A stretch of DNA of 36,250 nt from Jimgerdemannia flammicorona (Eukaryota; Mucoromycota; Endogonomycetes; Endogonales; Endogonaceae), in contig RBNI01000238.1 in the NCBI GenBank assembly GCA_003990745.1, forward strand, positions 1-36,250. Direction: 5' to 3'. This document shows positions 10,824-20,493 of this stretch, in pieces (position 1 is the stretch's first letter; each line of letters starts with the position of its first letter). The notes under the pieces were generated by a model. The model was given only the letters and a program-made list of their open reading frames with translations. It searched no databases and had not been told where the DNA came from. Position numbers and translations under genes: made by a program.

Positions 10824-11690
10824 TGACCTAGCTGATTGTGTAATGGGACTGGCAGTGGCCCCATTACTCAAGGAATCAATTTCAGAGTTCATAGTCACTT
10901 TGTGCTTCTGGGGCTTGGCAGTGACAGCAAAAATGGTCCTGGGGCTTATCACAAAGCAGATGGGGGGCACAGTATCTATTAAGTTCCTAAGGGGCCTAGA
11001 AGGGGTGGAGGTGGGCTTTGAGGAGGCTGGACTATTGGAGGATGCACTAAAGGCTAAGTTGAAAGTAGGGGAGGTGAGTGTACTAATAGTGTACTGCCTG
11101 AGGTAGAACTCCAGAGTGGTCCAGCTCCTGGTGAAAGGAGTTTCTACAGTAAGCACAGTAAAGATGAGAAGAAGAGTAGAGAAAGTTATGGCTGAGTATG
11201 GAAAGGTGGTCAATGTAGGGTTCAGGGTATAGGAAGGAACCTCCTTCCAGATAGAGGATGTTGATGTCTGGATTCAGTTGGCAGAAAGGAAAGCTACTGG
11301 AAAGGTACAGGACTGGCCTTTAGTAATAGTGTGGAGAGCCTTTATATACAAGGTAACAAAGGTGAAGAGGAGTGAGGAGGAGGAAGAGAACTTGCTGGTA
11401 GTGCTGGAGGAGTTGAGTAGTACAGTGGAGCAGAGGGTGAAGGCTTGGAAGATATTTGTGGAGTTGACTCATGTGGAGATTGTTGATGGGAAGTGGGTCT
11501 GCATAGATAAGGAGCTATAGGAGAGGTCCCAAGGATGCAGGTGGCAGCAGGAGTTGCTGGTGAAAATTGAGGAAGAGGTGAAGAGGAGGGCTAGTGGTAG
11601 TGATGAAACTAGAGATACCAAGGCAAGTGTCTGGGCCAGCAGAAGTAGAGAGAATGAGGAGATGGGTCTGGAGGAGATCAGGAAGGTGTT
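10824..11690 (+). repeat. Repeat family copy A, 3' part (ORF1-like)
   Basis: Continuation of 1-277 after the LTR insertion, homologous to 13285-14010. Open pieces at 10843-11106 and 11278-11520 encode a charged protein with EGVEVGFE and SEEEEENLLVVLEEL, matched in B by GVEVGFE and PEEEEDLLEALEDL. A TAG after FRV is shared by both copies. After the TAG at 11518-11520 the frame continues with QQELLVKIEEEVKRR. No CpG was noticed. It is probably the coding part of an unclassified retroelement; no RT or endonuclease is attached. Confidence 0.6.
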
Positions 11691-11818
11691 TTTTATTTTT
11701 ATTTTTATTTTTTTTTTTATAGTAACTCAGACTCTTTCCTTTATTAATACTGCCATCTATCCCATATATAATACACTAAGCCCACTCCTATCTGATCCCC
11801 CTAGGGGGACTATCTAGG
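11691..11818 (-). mobile_element. 5'-truncated LINE, 3' end only
   Basis: The T-rich run near 11691-11720 followed by atagtaactcagactc is, on the minus strand, GAGTCTGAGTTACTAT plus an A tail. This is the same 3' end as the LINEs ending at 23290, 29395 and 35510. About 100 bp of LINE sequence follows. The 5' break is near 11818; no target duplication could be fixed. Confidence 0.65.
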
Positions 11819-12835
11819 GCTTACTGATATATTCCAATAACTTTCTAAATTAGAATAAGTTTCTCAGCAAATATTAGAGTACTTTTGCTTATTCTTTGTA
11901 GAGGTAGAGGATCCCTCATTACTAGAGAGTTCACCATCATTTTCATCTTTATTCTTAGCTTAAGTAACTCTGACTCAGACTCAGATATATATATATAGCA
12001 GTTGAAATTAATTTTGATTGACTACTGGAGAGATAAATGACAGTTGTTACACTAGTTAGAATATAGAAATCCTAATAGATATATCTATGTAGGATTTTTG
12101 ATTTCCTTTTTCTCTAAATTATATATTTTATAAAATAACTATATACTACTTATATAGATCTCAGAGTCTATATACCTTGTCAGAATACCCAAGAAACATA
12201 TGCTTATTGGCTTTCAGCTCAAATTTGTACTGATTGATATTGCTTTGGTTAAGGATATATATATTACATCCAAATATAAAAATATATAATATATTGAGCT
12301 TAGTTCTATTTTATAATTCTTTAGAGTAAGATCATCTTTTCTATACTTATTGTTAGACTCTTTACTGAGAGCTTAAGAGACATATCAATTATATATATAT
12401 ATCACAGTATTGATTACTTTTACCCAGGATGAATATTCTAATCTAGTAGTATTGATCATTATATATATTATTTTAATAATTATACATTAAATTGCTCAGC
12501 CATACTGCTATACTAGAGTATATATAAAGCTATTATTTGATAGTAAATACTATGCTTTTTCAGGAACTGCTTAAATATATTATTAATATATTCATATCTA
12601 TCATCTGATCATATAGCATATACTCTATATTCTGTCTCATTCTTGATAATTGCTTTAAATTCTTTGAATTTATCTAAGGTTTTGCTCTTCACTGATAGGA
12701 AATATATATATGCCTTACATATATGATCATTGATAAAGATAATAAAATATTAGACAATAATAACATCTTTCTCTAGTAATATTTGAATTATACAAACTTC
12801 TGACAATACTCAAGATATCATTTTTAGAGAAAAAA
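11819..12835 (-). pseudogene. Ty1/copia integrase remnant
   Basis: AT-rich, heavily mutated. On the minus strand near 12560-12720 a frame reads KFKEFKAIIKNETEYRVYAI, stop, SDD...EYI, then FLKKHSIYYQ. This matches the copia integrase core around RSDNGGEY and the following F..FL..HGI. Further on (near 12180-12235) it reads KANKHMFLGYSDKVYRL, stop, DL, the conserved integrase end in which Trp has become TGA. Neither LTRs nor RT are seen. The fragment sits between a LINE end and repeat copy B. Confidence 0.75.
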
Positions 12836-14129
12836 TACTAGAAACATGGCAACTAATGAGTATTCCAAGATATAGACTGGGCAGGGTGGCCCTAGTATAT
12901 TCAATTAGCAGTATGTTAGGAGGAGTCATGGCTTGGAGAGAAGTATGAGAGACTTGCTGGCTGTAGGATATAATAGGGAAGAGGGTAATGCTGGAGACCA
13001 GAGAATAGAAAAGATGAGCTTTACAGATAAAGTAAAGAGAGGTCAACTAACAATAATGACTAAGCTGGAGGACTGACTGAGAAAGGGCAAAAAGACAGTA
13101 AGGACTGCAGGTTCTAGGGGAGTAGCCCATAGAGGCAAAGGCAGTAGGGCTGAAAGAGTAGTGGCTGAAGAGAGTGAGACTGCTGATGATAAGAGGACTA
13201 CTAATCTGGAAAAAAATCCAGATATGATGGTTGATGGTAGATTTGGACAGAGGGAGGGCACAAGGCCTGGAGACCTGGCAGATGATGTAACAGAACTGGT
13301 GGCAGTATTATTACTCAAGAAATTGAAGTTAGAATTCACTATCATATTAAACTTCTAAGGCTTGGCAGTAATAATGAGAATAATTCTGAAGCTTCTGGCC
13401 CAGAAGATGAAGGAGGCCACTTTGGTGAAGTTTCTGAGAAGACTGAAAGGGGTAGAGGTTGGCTTTGAGAAAGAGAAGGTGCTGTTGGAGATGATGGAGA
13501 AGAGAGTGATAGTGGGGGGGGGGTGGTGATCTCCATGACCTGGTACTTGTGCTGAAATTCCCAAGTGGTGCAGTTGATGGTACTGGATGTGCCTACAGAT
13601 GGCTATGGAGTTGATTGTACAGGCTGTCAAGAAGTATAGAGAGATCATGGATGTCAGGTTTAGGGTCTAGGAGGGTACTGAATTCCAGACTGGAGATGTA
13701 GATATCAGGGTGTGACTGGCAGGCAAGGAGAATACAGGGAAGGTAAAAGACTGGCTGGTGGTTCTTAAGTGGGGACCAGTGGAGTGTAAGGTCTTATAAG
13801 TGAAAGAGATGCCAGAGGAAGAAGAGGACTTGCTGGAAGCATTGGAGGACCTGGCTAGAGCTATAGAAAGGAGGAGATTGGCCTGGAAGGAGTATGAGGC
13901 CAAGACAGTTGTGGAGATTGTCAATGGCAAGAAGGTGCAGCTGGACTAGGTAGCCTGGGAGTGGGCACAGGGGAGGCGGATTCAGAAGGAGCTGTTGGCG
14001 AAGTTGGGAAAACAAGCTGCAAAAAATCCGATCGACGATGCTGGCGGTGCAATCGCGCTCGAAGAACCTGTAGCGTCGCGCAGCGCAACTCCGCGCCACG
14101 CGGCGAGCACGAGACGCAGATGGAGGTAA
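12836..14129 (+). pseudogene. Repeat family copy B, in frame into a CpG-rich tail
   Basis: Homologous to copy A but uninterrupted, so it records the chromovirus target site near 13270. The frame shared with A has several TAG/TGA stops up to about 13960 (for example after FRV and after KKVQLD). It then continues without a stop through GRRIQKELLAKLGKQAA to a TAA at 14127-14129. The first roughly 1.1 kb has essentially no CpG; from about 13975 CpG is dense. An alternative frame (13961-14314, 117 codons) is open across the same GC-rich DNA and ends in TGA at 14312; I cannot tell which, if either, is used. Protein function unknown; Glu/Lys-rich helical stretches predominate. Confidence 0.5.
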
Positions 14130-14314
14130 TCCGGCGGCGGGAACAGGCGCACGACCAAGTTGTGGCGGCGAGGGTGGCCGTGCGATCCGGGACGCTCGGG
14201 GGGGCGGAGCCTGCGGCGACGATCGCCACCGTGACGACGACGGTCGTGAGGAAGAAGGGGAATACTAATTCCAAGCGGAGAGAAGTCGAGATTGAGGAAG
14301 CGCCGACAAAATGA

Positions 14315-14567
14315 ATGGGGGGGATTGGTGTTGGAATTGACTAGTGTTATATGTGAGATATAAAGCCTGAATTTCGATATCTGTGAGTAAAATTATGTAG
14401 CGTCAGAGGTTGAATTGAATAGCTTAGTGTATACGGCGGTTTTTGCTTGTGTGAGAACATGTATGTGTATGCGGGCCGACAAAAGCTGTTGGTTAGCAGA
14501 GGAGCCTTCGTAATTATCATTCTGCAAATGATTAAAGACACCAAATCGACATGGAGTAAGTTTATTG

Positions 14568-14569
<2 letters not shown>
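14315..14569. other. Unassigned spacer
   Basis: Ordinary-composition DNA between the CpG-rich segment and the A tract. Short frames on both strands look like chance. I see no tRNA or conserved motif. Confidence 0.4.

Positions 14570-14648
<79 letters not shown>
14570..14648. repeat. Poly(A) tract, 79 bp
   Basis: Uninterrupted A except for one G at 14599. It could be the tail of a retroposed transcript or a simple mononucleotide expansion. The flanking sequence lacks the ...ACTAT end of the local LINEs, and I find no target duplication. Confidence 0.9.
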
Positions 14649-14650
<2 letters not shown>

Positions 14651-14707
14651 AAGCCTTATCCACATGTACAAACATGCATACATACGTGTGTAAGGGCATT
14701 AATTTAA

Positions 14708-14940
14708 ATGTCTGAGCGCGTTTATTCTGTAAGTGTGTTTAGCATAAGCGCGTTTGTTTTTAGCATAGGTGTATTTGTTTATAGCATAGGTGTATTTGTT
14801 TATAGCGTGGGCGTGTTTGTTTTTAGCGTAGGCGCGTTTGTTTTTAGCATAGGTGTATTTGTTTATAGCATAGGTGTATTTGTTTATAGCGTGGGCGTGT
14901 TTGTTTTTAGCGTAGGCGCGTTTGTTTTTAGTGTAGCAAG
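14708..14940. repeat. 21-bp minisatellite with 84-bp higher-order unit
   Basis: About ten units of 21 bp (type agcataggtgtatttgttta). Variants recur in the same order every four units: gcgcgtttgttttta starts at 14748, 14832 and 14916, exactly 84 bp apart. Because 21 is a multiple of three, frames on both strands stay open and encode seven-residue repeats (SIGVFVY type forward, YAINKYT type reverse). I treat these as by-products rather than genes. Confidence 0.9.
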
Positions 14941-14989
14941 GGAGGTTGTTCCAAACAAAGAATTTCAGTGGTAATTGATGATGACGCAT

Positions 14990-15355
14990 CAATTTCCTTG
15001 CATCACCCGCTAAATGTCATCAATTTCTTGCGTCATCTTTCCAAGAACAAATGATCCAAGGATTAATATCATTGATACATTATAGTTCTTACATACTCTT
15101 AAAATTACATGTCAAAGTTCAAAATGTAAACCTCATCCTCAATGATTTCGCTTGATTAATTTGCTGATTGACTACTTAATCGTATATGTGAATTCCGAAT
15201 GGATTGGCAGATCAGACGTGGCGATAACTGGATCCATGTCTACGACAGTGTGATAGAATCCGACTTGTTTTCATCGACCATAGCAGGAGTTTGTGAATTC
15301 GGAATAGGATGGCCGATTGGTCTGGATCAAAATCGACGACGGTGACTTGATTCCA
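14990..15355. other. 3' flank of the LRR-kinase gene with a partial tandem duplication
   Basis: No gene is evident. Sequence 15187-15288 is an imperfect copy of 15290-15372: both start gtgaattc and contain tggatc, cgac and gacttg-type landmarks, then end near accatag.agg. The copy on the right includes the kinase stop codon, so the last codons and proximal 3' UTR appear once more, diverged, downstream. Confidence 0.5.
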
Positions 15356-18300
15356 TCAACCAACCATAGAAGGGATTTCCTCAACATATTCCGGCATCGA
15401 AATTCCTTTATTTAGTCTTTCCAACTCATCCTTTGTGTGATACCGGCTGATAGAGCCATCAACGAATGTAAATCTAGAAGTAATCTCCACTTGCATTTTC
15501 TCTAGATGTGCCAAGGCATCAGGGATGTCGTCTAGCCATTTGTCGCCGGCGATGTGAGTCTCAATAGCTTCAAGATCTTCCAACACCTCGTCGATGTTTG
15601 GTCGTCTTTCGGGGTCAGGGTTCCAACACCTCTTGTAGATGTCCGAATATTCGGTTGGTGTGCCAGGGATGACCTCTTCACGTAATCCCAGAGAGCTGGT
15701 ACCGGGCGACTCCGCAATCCCACGAGGGCAGCACCTTGCGGTAAGTTGCCACAAAAGTGTTCCAAGGCAATATATGTCAGACTTCTTTGTGATTGATGAA
15801 ATTTGCTGGAACGCTTCAGGTGGAAGATATGCAACTCGGCCATAGATGTTGCCGCCACATTTGCCGAAATGTTGCACAGTGTTGCTTATGCCGACGTCAA
15901 TAATCATGGGATTGACGTTGTCTTCACCGAGGAATACAATGTTTCCTGGGTGCAAGTCATTGTGGATCAGATCGGCTTTATGAATCACTTGCAACCGACG
16001 AGCGATCTCTATAGCAATCTGCCAAACATTCAACCAGGAATTTGGCGGAGACCGAGTGAGGAGTTGTGTAAGATCACCACCGGCAGCGTATTCCATCACC
16101 ATAATATAGCGACTGGTCGTATCTTCCATTGATAATCCTATTAATGCTGGCGTTGATACTCTGCCAGATTTGTTGTGGAGTTGAAGATAGATGTTGACCA
16201 GTACCTATATAACAAGTAGAGTGGGTTTGTCCGACACAAGTTAGTTATGTAAAAGAATACAATTACCTATTTCTGCAGATATAAGAGTAATTTTAATCAC
16301 CTCGTTCCGCAGGTGAACTATTATTTCGTGATTCTTTCCTTTCAAAATCTTCAATGCAACAAATCTTCTTCCATTCCGATTATCATTAACTTGGGCTTTG
16401 TGTACGATGCCGAATCCCCCTTTGCCTAGCTCTCCAACCAGTGTAAATTCATGATAAGGTATCCACGTCATGCAAGGTGCGAGTTCGGTGATTTGAAGCA
16501 TTGTTAGGCACTCCTTGAGCTTTTCATCGTCACTGGGAAAGCTGGACTTCAACTTTGACACAATATCGATGTCAGAATTTTTGATTATGTCCATGATCTG
16601 ACTAAGCTGGAGTAGGCTTGCAGCTGTTTCATAAACCCGGCCAACATTCGAACCTCATGAGTCGAATATCATTGCCCAAGCGATAAACGACAGTTCGCAC
16701 AGCTTTTACATACCATTGAGACTGGGTTTGGACTTGGCGAAGCCCGCGTTCCGTTTCAAAAACGTAGTAGTATTACTTAATATCTTAGCGTCGATGGCGT
16801 TGTCTAGTGAACAGCAGATGGGTGAGCAAACATGCGCGTGTGGGGAACTGGTACCCATCACGCAGCTGCAAACAGCAGTTCACATATATCAACATACTTT
16901 GGAGATTCAGCGTGGTCACGGTCGTGTTCTGCTTCAGAGACTCGGCTAGTGCGCGTGCTCCCTCGTCGTCGATTCTGTTATCTAAAGATGGACAGAGGTT
17001 GGATAAGCACACGCGCAGGCAACCCTATCATGCACCTGCAAAAGCTGTTTACACATTTCAAACATACTTTGGAGATCCAGCGTGATCACGGTCGTGTTCT
17101 GCTTTAGAAACTCGCCCAGTGCGCGTGCTCCCTCGCCGCCGATTCCATTGTCTAAAGATGGACAGAGGTTGGATAAGCACACGAGCAGGTGGTGAACTGG
17201 TACCTATCATGCACCTGTCAAAGCTGTTTCACATACGTTGGAGATTCAGCGTGGTCAGGGTCGTGTTCTGCTTCAAAGACTCGGCCAGTGCGCGTGCTCC
17301 CTCGTCGCCGATTCCGTTGTCTAAAGATGGACAGAGGGTGGATAAGCACACGCACAAGTGGTGAACTGATACCTAGCACGCACCTGCAAATAGCTGTTCA
17401 CCCATTTCAAACATACTTTGGAGATTCAGCGTGGTCACGGTCATGTTCTGCTTCAGAGACTCAGCCAGTGTACGTGCTCCCTCGTCGCCGATTCTGTTAT
17501 CTAAAGATGGTCAAATGGTGGATAAGCACACGCACAGGTGGTGAGCTGGTACCAATCACACACCTGCAAATAGCTGTTCACACATTCCTAACATACCTTG
17601 GAGTGACAGCGTGGTCACAGTCGTGTTCTGCTTCAGAGACTCGGACAGTACACGTGCTCCCTTGGCGCCGATCCCATTGTCTGAAGATGAACAGGGGATG
17701 GATGAGCAAATACACACAGGTGGTGAGCTGGTACCCATCACGCATCTCAAACAAACCTTGGAGACTCAGAGTAGTCAAGGTCGTGTTCCGCTCCAGAGAA
17801 CTGGCCAGTTCGTGTGCTCCCTTGTCACCGATTCCGTTGTCTGAGTATGAACAGAGAGTGGATAAGCACATGCAATGGTGGTGAACTGGTACCCATCATG
17901 CATCTGCAAATAGCTATTTACACATTTCAAACATACAATCGAGATCCAGCGTGGTCACGGTGGTGTTCTGCTTTAGAAAATCGGCCAGTGCGCGTGATCC
18001 CTTGTGGTCGCCGATTCCGTTGCCTGAAGATGTACAGACGACGGATTAGCAAACATGCATGGTCTACCAATCACGTAGCGGCAAAAAGAGATTCGCACAG
18101 TTCAAACATACATTGGAGATTCAGCGTGGTCACGGTCGTGTTCTGCATTAAAGACTCGGCCAGTGCGCGCACTCCCTTATAGCCGATTCCGTTCCCTGAA
18201 GATGGACAGAGGATGAATTAGACAACACGCAAGGGTGGCGAGTTGGTACTCATCACGTAGCTGCAAACAGCAGTTCGCACAGTTCAAACATACTTTGAAG

Positions 18301-20493
18301 ATTCAGTGTGGTCACGGTCGTGGTCCGCTCCAGAAACTCGGCCAGTGCGGATGCTCCCTCGAGACCGATTCCATTGTCTGAAGATGAACAGAGGGTGGAT
18401 GGATGAGTAAATACACACGATGAACAGGTACCCATCATGCAGCTCAAACATGCCTTGGAGATTCAGCGTGGTCAAGGTCTTATTATTCTGCTTCAGAGAC
18501 TTGGCCAGTGCTCGTGCTCCCTCGTGACCGATTCGTTTGTCTGAGATGAACAGAAGATGGATGAGCAAACACGCATGGGATATGAGCTGGTACCATCACA
18601 CAGCTTCAAACAGTAGTTCACACAGTTCAAACATACGTTGGAGATTCAGCGTGGTAACGTTCGTGTTCTCCTTCAGAGACTCGACCTGTGCGCGTACTCC
18701 CTCGTCGCCGATTCCGTTATCTGATGAGTATAGAATGGATGAGTAAACACGCATTGGTACTCATCCTACAACCGTAGACAACGGTTCCTATAATTTTAAC
18801 ATACCATTGATATTCGGTTTAGTGAAATTCTCGTTCTTCTTCAAAGCCTTGTTTATGGCATATATCATCTTAACGCCTTTGAACCCATTCTTAACACTAT
18901 ATATTCCATTCCCTGAAAAATGCACAAAGACGCATGGGTCAGCTGGTTCGAACCAGCCACATTCAACAGCTACACACTGATTTCCGACATACAGAAGATA
19001 TTCAGCTGGGTAAGGGTCGTGTTCTGCTTCAGAGACTCGGCCAGAGCACGGGCACCCTCAGCGCTGATGGAGTTATCTAAATGAATACACACAGGTCAGC
19101 TGGATCGAATCACCCACATTCAAACGGTCACACACTGATTTCTGACATACAGGAGAGATTCAGCAGGGTAAGGGCCGTATTCTGCTTCAGAGACTCGGCC
19201 AGAGAACGGGCATCCCCAGCGCCGATATAATTCCCTGAAAAAATGGACAAATACGCACAGGTCAGCTGATCAAATCACCCACATTCAAACAGCCACACAT
19301 TGATTTCCGACATACCTTCGAGATTCAGTTGGGCAAGGGTCGTGTTCCGTTTCAGAGACTCGGCCAGAGCATTGACACCCTCAGTGCCGATACTATTCCC
19401 TAAAAAATGGACAAATACGCTCAGGTCAGCTGGATTGAATAACCCACATTTAAACAGTCACATACTGATTTCCGACATACCTCCGAGATTCAGCTGGGTA
19501 AGGGTCGTGTTCTGCTTCAGAGACTCGGCCAGAGAACGGGCACCGTCATCTTTGATTTTATTCCCTGAAAAATACCCAAATATGCACAGGTCAGCTGGAT
19601 GGAATCATCCACATTCAAACAGCCACACACTGATTTTCGACATACAAAAGAGATTCAGCTGGGTTAGGGTCGTGTTCTGCTTCAAAGACTCGGCCAGAGC
19701 ATGGGCACCCTCAGCGTCGATCTGGTTATCTAAATAAATACACACAGATCAGCTGTATCAAATCACTCACATCCAAACAGTCACATACTGATTTTCGACC
19801 TACAGGAGAGATTCAGCTGGGCAAGGGCCGTGTCCTGCCCCAAAAACTCGGCCAGAGCACGGGCAGCCTCAGGGCCGATAGAGTTATCTAAATGAATACG
19901 CACAGATTAGCTGGATCGAATCACCCACACATTCAAAAAGTTACATACTGATCTGACATACAACAGAGATTCAGCTGGATAAGCGTCATGTTCTCCTTCA
20001 GAGACTCGGCTAGAGCACGGACAGCCTCAGCGCCGATGATATTCCCTGAAATACGGACAGGTCAGCTGGATCGAATCACCCACATTGAAACAGTCATACA
20101 TACTAATTTCCGACATACAACAGAGATTCAGATGGGTAAGGGTCTCGTTCTGCTTCAGAGAATCGGCCAGAGCACGGGCACCCTCCTTGCCGATGCTATT
20201 CCCTGAGAAATGCACATACGAACAGGTCAGCTGGATTGAATCACTCACATTCAAATAGTCAATACACACACACACAGAGAGATTTCGGACATACTTCCGA
20301 GATTCAGATGGGTAAGGGTCGTGTTCTTCTTCAAAGACTCGGCTAACTCGAGTACACCCCTAGTGTCGATACTGCCTGAGGATGGAGCAAATGCGCATAG
20401 ATCGCCAGTTGGAATTTATCAGACAATCAACAATTCATTCAATTCAACCGTACCAGAGAGATCCAGCGTAGTCTGGGTCGTGAGAGTCGGCAT
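15356..20493 (-). CDS. Intracellular LRR-kinase, 25 exons, one exon per leucine-rich repeat
   Basis: Predicted from repeat periodicity and splice sites; 3123 nt spliced, about 1040 aa, no internal stop. Exons (high to low): 20454-20493, 20295-20375, 20119-20202, 19962-20045, 19804-19887, 19646-19729, 19481-19564, 19316-19399, 19151-19234, 18993-19076, 18805-18912, 18637-18720, 18454-18540, 18294-18377, 18112-18195, 17937-18023, 17757-17840, 17597-17680, 17417-17500, 17237-17320, 17068-17151, 16898-16981, 16714-16803, 16301-16653, 15356-16204. Exons 2-23 each encode one RI-type repeat (N.IG.EGARALAESLKQN.T.T.LNL), residues about 14-640. A helical linker (about 641-705) precedes the kinase (about 710-985): GELGKGGFG, VALKIL, HNDLHPGN (Asp about 841), IIDVG for DFG, PPE for APE. 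No signal peptide or membrane span. ATG at 20493 chosen, but the frame is open to about 20557 with LRR-like residues, so upstream exons are possible. Likely role: ligand or self/non-self sensing coupled to phosphorylation (inference). Confidence 0.85.
16898..18720 (-). repeat. LRR exon-intron array, kinase-proximal block
   Basis: Eleven exon-intron units (exons 12-22), period about 160-185 bp. Exons end in VTTLNLQ-type residues, and introns resemble each other along their length, with donors mostly GTATGT and acceptors TTTAG or TTCAG. Exons 13 and 16 are 87 nt (one extra codon), the others 84. The intron at 18378-18453 starts GC (GCATGT), and that at 17681-17756 starts GTTTGT. Intron similarity between units shows that whole exon-plus-intron cassettes were duplicated. 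Confidence 0.85.
18993..20375 (-). repeat. LRR exon-intron array, kinase-distal block
   Basis: Nine units (exons 2-10), period about 155-180 bp, with exons ending in LTQLNL or LTHLNL and a different shared intron sequence (donor GTATGTCGGAAATCAG in most, acceptor TTTCAG or ATTTAG). Exon 2 is 81 nt, the rest 84. The block is separated from the proximal array by an atypical 108-nt exon at 18805-18912, whose repeat is poorly conserved (KNGFKGVKMIYAINKALKKN). Confidence 0.85.

Noticed and set aside
13961..14314. Zn2Cys6-like transcription factor in the CpG-rich segment (CWRCNRARRTC)
   Set aside because: Only one half of the six-cysteine pattern is present with correct spacing; the first C-x2-C-x6-C half is missing.
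14447..14707. Lys-rich or Phe-rich proteins across the poly(A) tract
   Set aside because: Translation of a homopolymer; no independent coding evidence on either side.
14708..14992. Proteins of seven-residue repeats on both strands
   Set aside because: The 21-bp unit keeps every frame open. There is no flanking conserved domain or plausible start context, and both strands cannot be taken as evidence for genes.
16785..18568. Separate small genes on both strands within the LRR array
   Set aside because: The minus-strand pieces are exons read into adjoining introns, and the plus-strand pieces are their shadows; exon periodicity and splice sites explain all of them.
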